In this document: piece after piece, positions 53,297-60,980 of the stretch
Layout of the letters: every line of letters starts with the position of its first letter
Position numbering within the stretch: the first letter of the stretch is position 1
NCBI GenBank assembly: GCA_040755835.1
Contig: JBFMAB010000041.1
Location: 62,001 to 126,000 of the forward strand
Source: JADLDB01 sp040755835
GTDB lineage: Bacteria > Myxococcota > Myxococcia > Myxococcales > Myxococcaceae
Direction of reading: 5' to 3'
DNA length: 64,000 nt
Translations under genes and position numbers: made by a program
Notes under the pieces: model-generated
What the model saw: only the letters and a program-made list of their open reading frames with translations
Databases searched by the model: none
What the model was told of the DNA's origin: nothing

Positions 53297-54324
53297 AGAA
53301 GGACGTGAAGAGCCCGCCCATGAAGGCCACCGCCGTCGCGCACCCGAACATCGCGCTCGTGAAGTATTGGGGGAAGCGCGACGAGAAGCTGATCCTCCCG
53401 CACCAGTCGAGCCTCTCGGTGACGCTGGGCCCGCTGTCCGTCACCACCACGGTCGAGTTCTCCCGCGCGCGCGGTGAGGACGCCGTGGAGCTGAACGGGA
53501 AGGTGGCGCAGGGCACCGAGCGGCAGCGCGTGGTGGAGGTGCTCAAGCTGGTGAGGGCGGACGCGAAGCAGCGGCTCGGCCTGTCGCTGGGCGCGGCGCG
53601 CATGGTGTCGCGGGGGGACTTCCCGGCGTCGGCGGGCCTCGCGTCGAGCGCGGCGGCCTTCGCGGCGCTGGCGGTCGCGGCGCGCGCGGCGGCGGGCTTC
53701 GGGCGCGACACCCGGGCCGAGTCGATCCTCGCGCGGCGCGGCAGCGGCTCGGCGAGCCGCAGCATCGAAGGCGGCTTCGTGCGGTGGAACCGCGGCCGGC
53801 GCGCCGACGGTATGGACAGCTTCGCCGAGCAGCTCTTCGACGAGGCGCACTGGCCCGAGCTGCGGCTGCTGGTGGGCATGGTGAGCCGCGAGGAGAAGGA
53901 AGTGAAGTCGCGCGACGGCATGCGGTCCACCGTCGACACCTCGCCGTACTACCCGGCCTGGGCGAAGGACGCGGAGATCGAGGTGAAGGCGATCGTCCGC
54001 CACATCAAACGGCGCGATCTCGAGGCGGTCGGCGACACCGCCGAGCGCAACGCGTGGCGCATGCACGCCACGGCGCTGGGGGCCAACCCGCCGCTCTGCT
54101 ACCTGAAGCCGGAGACGCTGGGCGTCATCCACGCGTGCCGCGAGGTGCGGAAACAGGGCATTGGCGTGTGGTTCACGCTGGACGCGGGGCCGAACCCGGT
54201 GCTGCTCACGAGCGCGAAGGACGAGGCGCGCGCGGCGGAGATCGTCCGCGCGCACGGCGCGTCGGAGATCGTCCGCTGCCACCCCGGCGGCGACGCGCGG
54301 CTGGTCGACGCGCACCTCGTCTAG
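53293..54324 (+). CDS. mvaD: Diphosphomevalonate decarboxylase (or phosphomevalonate decarboxylase)
   Basis: 343 aa from GTG 53293, overlapping the kinase stop; ATG 53320 is an alternative that starts right at the family's N-terminus. Family motifs are AHPNIALVKYWGKRD, PASAGLASSAAAFAA, SGSASRSIEGGF and the catalytic Asp in FTLDAGPNPVLL. The Glu in SIEGG, where most family members have an aromatic or hydrophobic residue, is unusual. The enzyme yields IPP. No phosphomevalonate kinase lies in the operon. So the substrate could be the diphosphate with the kinase elsewhere, or the monophosphate as in some archaea and Chloroflexi. Confidence 0.88.
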   Translation: MKKDVKSPPMKATAVAHPNIALVKYWGKRDEKLILPHQSSLSVTLGPLSVTTTVEFSRARGEDAVELNGKVAQGTERQRVVEVLKLVRADAKQRLGLSLGAARMVSRGDFPASAGLASSAAAFAALAVAARAAAGFGRDTRAESILARRGSGSASRSIEGGFVRWNRGRRADGMDSFAEQLFDEAHWPELRLLVGMVSREEKEVKSRDGMRSTVDTSPYYPAWAKDAEIEVKAIVRHIKRRDLEAVGDTAERNAWRMHATALGANPPLCYLKPETLGVIHACREVRKQGIGVWFTLDAGPNPVLLTSAKDEARAAEIVRAHGASEIVRCHPGGDARLVDAHLV

Positions 54325-54405
54325 CTGGATTCTGGAGAGCGACGATCCGGTCGACTCGGAGCCCAGCCTCGTCACCCGGGCGCCGTTCTCCACTGGCGGG
54401 AGACG

Positions 54406-56598
54406 TCAGAAGTCGACGCCCGTGCTCTTCGGCGTGGGGAGCGTCAGCGCCAACCTCGCCTCGGGGGCGCCGTACATGTCACGGTACAGGTAGTAGTCGG
54501 CCACCACCTGCTTCACGTAGCCGCGCGTCTCCTTCCAGGGGATTTCCTCCACCCAGCGATCGAGCGGCAGCTCCCCGCGCTCGTTCATCCACTTCGCGAC
54601 CGCGGACGGGCCGCCGTTGTAGGAGCCGGCGACGAGGGTGGGGTGGCCCATGCGCTGGAAGAGCGCCGAGAGGTACCAGGTGCCGAGGCGGATGCTGGTG
54701 TCCGGCGCGTACAGCTCGCCGGGGTGCACGCGCGGCTCCTTGCGCTCGGCGGTGATGCCGTCGGCGGTGGGCGGGATGAGCTGCATCAGCCCGCGGGCGT
54801 CCGCGATGCTGGTCACCTCCGGGCGGAAGGCGCTCTCCCGGCGCATGATCGCCCACGCGAAGAAGGGGTCGAGGCCATGGCGCTCGCTCCACGTCTCGAC
54901 GGACGTGCGAAAGGCGCGCGGGTAGAGGAGGGCGACGGCCTCGGGCTTGCGCTGCGTGTACACGGCGCCCCAGAGGTGGCGCGCGGCCAGCGTGTAGGCC
55001 GGGCCGAACTCGCCGAGCGCCTGCAGCGCGTGGCCCCACGTCAGCGCGTCCTCGGCGCCGGAGACGCGGCCCACCACGTTGTCCACCTCCTCGGCGGCGT
55101 CGCGCAACAGGCCCGCGCGGCTCAGGCGGACGGCCAGGGCCAGCGCGGGCGGCGTCTTCGGGGTGAGGCCGCGCGGCGTCTCGGTGAAGAGCGGCGGCGG
55201 CGTGACGCCCGCCTCGCGGAGGCGCTCGACGGCGAGCCGCGCGTAGAACGAGCCGGGGAAGGCGGTGGCCAGCTCGGAGTACTCGCGCACCACGTCGACG
55301 GCCTCGCCCGCGTCGGCGGCGCCCTGCAGCTGCGCCGCGCGCGTGGCCCAGTACTTCGCCTGCGGCACCAGCGAGGAGCGCGGGAAGTCCGCGGCGAGCG
55401 AGGTGAGCAGCGCGCGCGCCTCGGCGAGGCGGCCCAGCCGCACCAGCGCGTACGAGCGGAACCAGCGCGCCTCGTCCACCTTCTTCGAGCGCGGGTGGCG
55501 CTCCTCGTAGGCGGCGAAGTCGGTGACGGCGGTGGCGTCGTCGCCCGCGTGCATCGCGAGCCACGCGGCGAGGTAGCCCGCCTCGTCGGCCAGCGCGCTG
55601 TCGGGGTAGCGCGTGTCCAGCGCGTGGAAGGCCGCGCGCGCACCGGCGTTGTCGTTGAGGCGCATGAGGCGGCGGCCCCGCGTCATCAAGGCCTCCGCCG
55701 CGACCGAAGCGCCGCCCTTCTCGGCGAGGGCGAGCTGCGCGAGGCCCTCTTCGTCGCGCTCCTTCCCGCGCGCGAGCAGCGCCTGGCCGCGCACCAGCGC
55801 CACCCGCGCGGGGTCGAGCCCCCTCACGTCGCCCAGCGCGTCCAGCTCGGCGAGGCAGCGGGCGGACTCGCCCGAGGCCAGCAGCGCCTGGGCGCGGGTG
55901 AGGTGCTCGGCCGGCGTGAAGGGCTTTCCACCCAGCGCGTCGCGGCGGGCCAGCGCGAGCGCCGCGTGCGGGTGGGCGGGGTAGCGCAGCGCGACGAGGG
56001 TGAAGTCGGCGATCGCCTTCGCGCGATCCCTCGTGCCTTCGCGGGCGAGGCCGCGCGCGTAGAGCAGCTCCGGCGTCGGATCGACGGCGGCGGCCGTCTC
56101 CAGCGCGGGCCGGGCCTTCGCGGGCTGGCCGAGCGCCAGGTACTCCTCGGCGAGACGCACCTCGGCCTTGCGGGACAGCCACGGCGGCGCGCCCTTCTTC
56201 ACCTGCGCGAGGCGCTTCACCGCGCCCGCGTGGTCGCCGCTCCACGCCAGCGCCTCGCCGAGGTACCACGCATGAAAGGCCTCGAGGCCTTTCGGCGGCT
56301 TCGAGCCCGCCAGGACCGCCGCCGCGCCGGCCGCGTCGCCGTCGGCCAGCGTGAGGTAGCCCCAAAGCAGGGCGAGGCGCTCGCCGTCCTTGCACGCGGT
56401 GTCCGCGCGGCACGCCGTCAGCTCCTCGCGCGCCCGGGCGGCCACGCCCGGCTGGTGCACGCGGATCCGCTCGATCAAGTCCTCACTCTGCGCCCTCGCC
56501 GGGGCCGCGCCGAGCGCCGCGAGGAGCGCCACCGCGCCCGCGAAGCGAAATCCGAATGCGTCACGCCGCTGCTGCGAGGGGGGTACTCGGTTTGACAT
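54406..56598 (-). CDS. slt: Soluble lytic murein transglycosylase with TPR region
   Basis: 730 aa. A signal peptide (cut near ARA-QSED, about residue 37) is followed by a long helical TPR-like region (about 40-540), as in Slt70. The lysozyme-like SLT domain (about 570-700) has the catalytic Glu588 in MRRESAF, ARGLMQLIPPTA, and the LGTWYLSALF...VAGSYNGGP segment. It cleaves peptidoglycan with formation of 1,6-anhydro ends in the periplasm. It is convergent with the mevalonate operon (81 bases between stops), and no strong terminator was seen between them. Confidence 0.93.
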   Translation of the reverse strand: MSNRVPPSQQRRDAFGFRFAGAVALLAALGAAPARAQSEDLIERIRVHQPGVAARAREELTACRADTACKDGERLALLWGYLTLADGDAAGAAAVLAGSKPPKGLEAFHAWYLGEALAWSGDHAGAVKRLAQVKKGAPPWLSRKAEVRLAEEYLALGQPAKARPALETAAAVDPTPELLYARGLAREGTRDRAKAIADFTLVALRYPAHPHAALALARRDALGGKPFTPAEHLTRAQALLASGESARCLAELDALGDVRGLDPARVALVRGQALLARGKERDEEGLAQLALAEKGGASVAAEALMTRGRRLMRLNDNAGARAAFHALDTRYPDSALADEAGYLAAWLAMHAGDDATAVTDFAAYEERHPRSKKVDEARWFRSYALVRLGRLAEARALLTSLAADFPRSSLVPQAKYWATRAAQLQGAADAGEAVDVVREYSELATAFPGSFYARLAVERLREAGVTPPPLFTETPRGLTPKTPPALALAVRLSRAGLLRDAAEEVDNVVGRVSGAEDALTWGHALQALGEFGPAYTLAARHLWGAVYTQRKPEAVALLYPRAFRTSVETWSERHGLDPFFAWAIMRRESAFRPEVTSIADARGLMQLIPPTADGITAERKEPRVHPGELYAPDTSIRLGTWYLSALFQRMGHPTLVAGSYNGGPSAVAKWMNERGELPLDRWVEEIPWKETRGYVKQVVADYYLYRDMYGAPEARLALTLPTPKSTGVDF

Positions 56599-56818
56599 GT
56601 GTCGACCGTTCGCCCTAAACGGCGTCCGTGCTTTTTCTCACATCGGGAGAGGCATTCGGAAAACAGAGTGAATCCGATAAGGATTCCGGCGCGAAAGCGG
56701 GTCGGCCCATTGCGTCACGGGTTGGAAACCGGCTACGAGCCCGCCGCCGCTCGAGTTGTCGAGGACCAAGCGTCGTTCTGCAGTCGGGGGGATTTTTCCG
56801 GGAGGCTGAAAACACACC

Positions 56819-57052
56819 ATGAAGCCGTGTCCGACCGAGTTGCCGCAGAGCATCAATCCGGAGGCTGGCCCGAAGCGCCTGGGCGTCGAGCACCACCGGA
56901 ATCTGGACTGTGCCCACTATGACAACTGCCTCGACGAGGCGGTCCGTCGCGGGTGGCAGTCCTTCACGTGCCTCAAGTGTCCGCTGTGCGCCCTGCCGTC
57001 GGCGCCGCAGGCTGGCATTGAGTCCTTCGCGACGCAGCGCCGGGCCGTCTGA
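56819..57052 (+). CDS. Small cysteine-rich protein, probable zinc-binding
   Basis: 77 aa. The core HHRNLDCAHYDNCLDEAVRRGWQSF is followed by TCLKCPLC, giving Cys in C-x6-C and C-x2-C-x2-C spacing with two His ahead, a likely structural zinc site. There is no signal peptide, so it is cytoplasmic. The upstream region (56599-56818) is less GC-rich than average and holds its promoter. GGGAGG lies 13 bases before the ATG, rather far. Function unknown; a small regulator or RNA/DNA-binding factor is possible. Confidence 0.7.
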   Translation: MKPCPTELPQSINPEAGPKRLGVEHHRNLDCAHYDNCLDEAVRRGWQSFTCLKCPLCALPSAPQAGIESFATQRRAV

Positions 57053-57210
57053 CGATTCGAGCCGTGTCGCCGTCGTACCGCCTCACCATGCGTGGCGGTC
57101 AGCGCCTGCAGCGTTCCGCAGGTCGCTGATCGCCACGTCGGAGGAGGGGAACCCGCCTCCAGTCCTCGCGCAGCGGGCGCTCTCCGGCGCGGGGCGGCGG
57201 TGCGACGCGA

Positions 57211-58977
57211 TCAGGTGCGCCGCAGCGTCAGCACCCCGCGGCGGATCAGATCCTTCATCGTCTCCTCGACGTCGAGCGGCGACATGTCGATGCGGGCGAT
57301 CACGTCGCGGGGCGGCAGCTTCTCCTCGCAGATGAGGCGTGCCGCTTCGAGCCACGCCTTGGGGCCGACCTGCCGGTACACGGCGTACAGCTCGGCGTTC
57401 ACTTCGATCTGGGTGGCGGTCAGCATCAACCCTTCGCGCATGCGCCGTTCGTTCTCGTTCAGCGTCGAGGCGGCGCGCTCCAGCATCACCTCGGTGCCGA
57501 GGAAGAGGTTGCGCACCACCTGGGGGATCGCCCCGGGCAAGAAGTCGCCTTCGGCCGCCTTGCTGGCGACGAACGCGTTGAACGCGCGCTCGCCCGCGGC
57601 GGTGAACTTGCCCGCGGTGGCGGAGGCGTGGACACAGGCGCCGTCGGCGCCGAAGTACAGCTGGTAGCTGGCCCAGCCGTCGCGGGCGACCAGCGTCCCG
57701 CCGATGCGCCGCTGCGCGAGTTGCCTGAGGAACCACTGGGGACCCACGGCGTGGACCGGCACCGGGAAGGGCTGGCCGATCTCCAGCTGCGCCTCCACCA
57801 GCGCGCGCGGCTCGAGCAGCTTGCGCGTCTGGGAGACGATCGCGTCCAGCTTCACGCCCTTGGACAGGTACGCCTGCGCGCCCGCGTCGAGCGCCCGCAA
57901 GGACTCGCGGTAGTCGTCGTGCGCCGAGATGAAGGCGACCGGCAGCTCCCGCGTGCGGAAGTCGTCGCGCATCGCGCGCAGCATGCCCCAGCCGTCGAGG
58001 TGCGGCATGTTGAGGTCCGCCAGCACGACGTCGAACTCGCGGGCGAGGGCCGCCTCCATGCCCTGCTGGCCGTCCCTCGCGGTGGTGACCTCGAAGCCGT
58101 GCTTGGTGAACAGGCGGCTGAACATCTGGAGGATCGCGTCGTCGTCGTCGACCAGGAGGAGCCGCGGCGTGCGGGCGGCCTTCGGCGGCGGCGGGGCGGC
58201 GGCCGCACGCTGAATCGGCACCTCGAAGGTGAGCGGCTCGTCCTGCGGCTCCTCGACCGGGTGGCCGACGACGACCTCGGCCAGCTCCGTCTCTCCGGTG
58301 ACGACGTCGCCCACCTCGATCACCACGCCCGCGCCGTCGCCGTGGGCGCCCGCCATCTCCGAGAAGGCCCACTTCACCTTCCCCTGGCTCAGCATCGCCT
58401 TGAGCGCGTCCTGCGCGCCGGCGCCGAGGAAGCGCGCCCGCTCGAGTTTGCCGAGCGCGAAGGTTGCGCGGCCCTCGTTGGGGGTGCGCGGATCCGTGAC
58501 GAGGACGCCGGTGCGCCGCGTGCGGCGGATGTGATCGACCAGCCGCCCGAGCGTCTTCGGATCGCCCACGCCGGTGACGGTGCCCGAGCGCGAGGGCAGC
58601 TCGTCCCACAGGCCCTTCACCACCGCCACGTGCTGCGCCTCCAACGGCGCGGCGAGCAACGTCACCACGCCGGTGCGCAAGCCCGCGACGAACGGAGCGT
58701 CGGAGGTGTCCTTCGCGACGACGCCGACCGGCAGGGCCGCCCAGGTGACGTCCTGCGAAAGCGTGTCCAGCACGTGGATGACGAAGTCCGAGCTGAGCTC
58801 GCCGAAGACGAGCAGCAGGTCGGGCTTGAGCTGCTTGAGGCCGCCCGCCAGCTTCTTCCGGTCGGTGATGAAGCGGTAGAACACGCCTTCGTCGTTGAAG
58901 GCCTTCGCGAGCGGGATCTGTGCGGCGCGATCCTCGTCGACCCCGAGCACCACCGGCTTGGTTGGCTGCGTCGTCAT
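57211..58977 (-). CDS. Response-regulator-like protein: DUF4388-type regions flanking a central receiver
   Basis: 588 aa. The N-terminal ~130 residues form a receiver-like fold without the usual Asp. A DUF4388-like region follows (about 135-240). A complete receiver domain lies at about 270-390, with LLLVDDDDAIL, phospho-acceptor Asp321 in LADLNMPHLDG, FISAHDD and YLSKGV. A second DUF4388-like region and a helical tail complete it. There is no DNA-binding or enzyme domain, so output is probably by protein contact. A partner kinase is not adjacent. The architecture is typical of myxobacterial signalling. Confidence 0.82.
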   Translation of the reverse strand: MTTQPTKPVVLGVDEDRAAQIPLAKAFNDEGVFYRFITDRKKLAGGLKQLKPDLLLVFGELSSDFVIHVLDTLSQDVTWAALPVGVVAKDTSDAPFVAGLRTGVVTLLAAPLEAQHVAVVKGLWDELPSRSGTVTGVGDPKTLGRLVDHIRRTRRTGVLVTDPRTPNEGRATFALGKLERARFLGAGAQDALKAMLSQGKVKWAFSEMAGAHGDGAGVVIEVGDVVTGETELAEVVVGHPVEEPQDEPLTFEVPIQRAAAAPPPPKAARTPRLLLVDDDDAILQMFSRLFTKHGFEVTTARDGQQGMEAALAREFDVVLADLNMPHLDGWGMLRAMRDDFRTRELPVAFISAHDDYRESLRALDAGAQAYLSKGVKLDAIVSQTRKLLEPRALVEAQLEIGQPFPVPVHAVGPQWFLRQLAQRRIGGTLVARDGWASYQLYFGADGACVHASATAGKFTAAGERAFNAFVASKAAEGDFLPGAIPQVVRNLFLGTEVMLERAASTLNENERRMREGLMLTATQIEVNAELYAVYRQVGPKAWLEAARLICEEKLPPRDVIARIDMSPLDVEETMKDLIRRGVLTLRRT

Positions 58978-59008
58978 CTCGTCTCTCCGCGTCGTGGTGG
59001 CCGGCGTC

Positions 59009-60493
59009 TCAATCGGTGGAAGCGTAGATCACGACGATCCAGTAGCGGCCGTCACCGTATTTCTGAGAGTCCCCGCGCGCGAGGCCGACGCCCACCCGGG
59101 TGTTGCCGGGGGCGGCCAGGTTCTTCGACTCGGCACCCAGCTCCGGCGTTTGGGAGACGTAGAGGTCGACGGAGACGGCGCGGGCGTCGTCCAGCAGCGC
59201 GAACGCGCGCTGGTGGAGGCTCGGCTGGCCGGGGAGCTGGGCCTTCGGCAACTCGGCAGCGAGGGCGGCCCGCGCGTGTCCCTGGGCGAGGCCCTCGAGC
59301 GCGGCGCTCACCTCGAGCGGCTTGAGGCCCCTGCGGCGGCGCTGGGCGGCGATCTCCGCGTACAGCGCTTTGAGCGGATCGGCCTCCACCTCGTCGGCGA
59401 CGAGCGGGCTCGCCAGCACCTCGACCAGCACCGTCAGCCCATCGCCGCGTCGCGCGAGGCCTACGCCGAGGCGCCGGTGGCCCGCCTCGATGAGGTTCTT
59501 CCGGTGCCCGGGGCTGTGCTCGATGCCGAAGTGCGCGGCCAGGGGGCCCGACGACGCGCCGAGGTTCTCGCCGGCCGACGCGTAGCGGTAGCCGCTCGCC
59601 GCGAGGCGGGCCTTGAGATCCGAGCCGTCGGGCGCGACGTGCGAGAAGAAGTTCTCCGTCGCGAGCCGCTCGGCCCACGCCTGCGCGACCCCGTCGAGCG
59701 CCGGGTCCGCCGCCACCGGCGCCAGCCCGAGCTGCAGGCGCAGCGCGTTGATCCGCACCAGCAGCCGCGCGCGGGCCTCGGCGTCGTCCTTCGGCTCGGG
59801 CGCCCACTCGTCGCCGGCCTCGCCCACCGCGCCGACGTCGACGAAGAGGAGCGCGGCGACCTCCGGACCGCGCGGGCCGCGGGCGAGCACTTCGACCGCG
59901 TGGCGCCCGGCGGTGGGGAAGGTGAGCGCGGCGCACAGCCCCTTCGGGCCGGGCTCCATCTTCACCGTCTCCACTCCGCCGGAGGGCCGGGTGATGAAGA
60001 CGTCGGCGCTCGACAGGGGCGGGACGAGGCGGCCGCACAGCCGCTGGGGCGTCTTCGGCGGCGCCTGGTGGCTGCGGGCGAAGGGTTCGAGCTCGATGCG
60101 CCGCCGCACCAGCAGCACCACCGCGGCGCCGCGCTCGGCGCTGCCCATGACGACGGCGGCCCCCAGGCCCGTCACCGGCTCGTCCGGCTGGAGCTGCCGC
60201 CGCACCTCGGGCAGGAGATCGTCGGCCGACGCGCGCACCAGCACCGCCACCGGGTTTGGGTCCCACCCGCCGGCGCGGCTGATCGCCGACGTCACGCGCA
60301 ACAGCCCGCCCGCGTCGGTGAGGCCGCGATCGAGCGCGCGGCGGGCGATCTCCCGCGCGGCGCTATCGAGGGCCGCGTCGGCCGGTGGCACCTGCCGGCC
60401 GGTCGCCTCGAAGCGCCCGCGCACCGCGTCCCGCAGTTGGGCGTCGGTCGGGGGGGCGGCCAGCAGGCCCGCGAGGAGGAGCGCCGGTGTCAT
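59009..60493 (-). CDS. Secreted CAP-domain (SCP/PR-1-like) protein
   Basis: 494 aa with a short signal peptide (about 1-18). The N-terminal ~230 residues are of unknown fold. A CAP domain spans about 245-365: HVAPDG, SAGENLGA and EHSPGHRKNLI carry the typical His/Glu cavity residues. A second, partial CAP-like stretch follows (LKALYAEIAAQRRRRGLKPLEVS), ending in GVGLARGD and YWIVVIYA. CAP proteins are extracellular and of varied function. Its start overlaps the DciA-like stop by 4 bases (ATGA). Confidence 0.8.
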   Translation of the reverse strand: MTPALLLAGLLAAPPTDAQLRDAVRGRFEATGRQVPPADAALDSAAREIARRALDRGLTDAGGLLRVTSAISRAGGWDPNPVAVLVRASADDLLPEVRRQLQPDEPVTGLGAAVVMGSAERGAAVVLLVRRRIELEPFARSHQAPPKTPQRLCGRLVPPLSSADVFITRPSGGVETVKMEPGPKGLCAALTFPTAGRHAVEVLARGPRGPEVAALLFVDVGAVGEAGDEWAPEPKDDAEARARLLVRINALRLQLGLAPVAADPALDGVAQAWAERLATENFFSHVAPDGSDLKARLAASGYRYASAGENLGASSGPLAAHFGIEHSPGHRKNLIEAGHRRLGVGLARRGDGLTVLVEVLASPLVADEVEADPLKALYAEIAAQRRRRGLKPLEVSAALEGLAQGHARAALAAELPKAQLPGQPSLHQRAFALLDDARAVSVDLYVSQTPELGAESKNLAAPGNTRVGVGLARGDSQKYGDGRYWIVVIYASTD

Positions 60494-60768
60494 TCGACTT
60501 CGAAGACGAGGCGCGACACCGGGGCTTCGCCCAGCGCCGCGCGCAGCTTCCCGAGCACCGCCGCCTGCTCCTGCGCCAGCACGTCGCGCCAGGCGGGACC
60601 GTCACAGGACACCACCAGCGTGCCGCCCTCGAGGCGGGCGGGCCGCGTGTGGCGCGCGGCGAGCTCACCCACGGCCTGCTTCCACACGGGCTCCAACGCC
60701 CGCAGCGAGCCCGTCTCGCTCGACACGCGCCCCAGCACCGGCCCCAGCAGTTCGCTCAGCGGCTTCAT
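60490..60768 (-). CDS. DUF721/DciA-like protein
   Basis: 92 aa from ATG 60768; the frame extends upstream, but without natural protein. The fold matches DUF721: an N-terminal helix PLSELLGPVLGRV, then LEPVWKQAVGELAARHTRP, and the conserved strand-helix GTLVVSCDGPAWRDVLAQEQAAVLGKL. DciA proteins load the replicative helicase in bacteria that lack DnaC, acting in the cytoplasm. This short form has only the core domain. It is upstream of, and overlaps, the CAP gene. The pairing is unexpected for a replication factor. Confidence 0.78.
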   Translation of the reverse strand: MKPLSELLGPVLGRVSSETGSLRALEPVWKQAVGELAARHTRPARLEGGTLVVSCDGPAWRDVLAQEQAAVLGKLRAALGEAPVSRLVFEVE

Positions 60769-60864
60769 CGGCCTGATCTCCGCGTCCGCACGACGGCCCC
60801 CGGGGCTGACACCGATGTCATTGTTGACGCAGCGCAACATGCGGAAACCATTGTGAAAAGAATG

Positions 60865-60880
60865 TGGCACATCCCTCGCT
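60865..60880 (+). promoter_or_regulatory. Candidate sigma-54 promoter for the large lipoprotein
   Basis: TGGCAC (60865-60870), five bases, then TCGCT (60876-60880) match the -24/-12 consensus TGGCAC-N5-TTGCT with a single mismatch and correct GG-GC spacing. An inverted repeat TGTTG-n8-CAACA (60822-60839) lies 26 bases upstream and could be an activator site. The coding start is about 100 bases downstream at 60981. A TTGACA at 60897 has no matching -10. Confidence 0.45.
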
Positions 60881-60980
60881 ATTCCGCACGCCGCGGTTGA
60901 CACCTGTGGGCAGGTCTGGCGAGAGTGCGCCGCTTTCAGGCGGCCTTTCAAGCGGCAATTTCTCCACAAAGGAGCAACGG

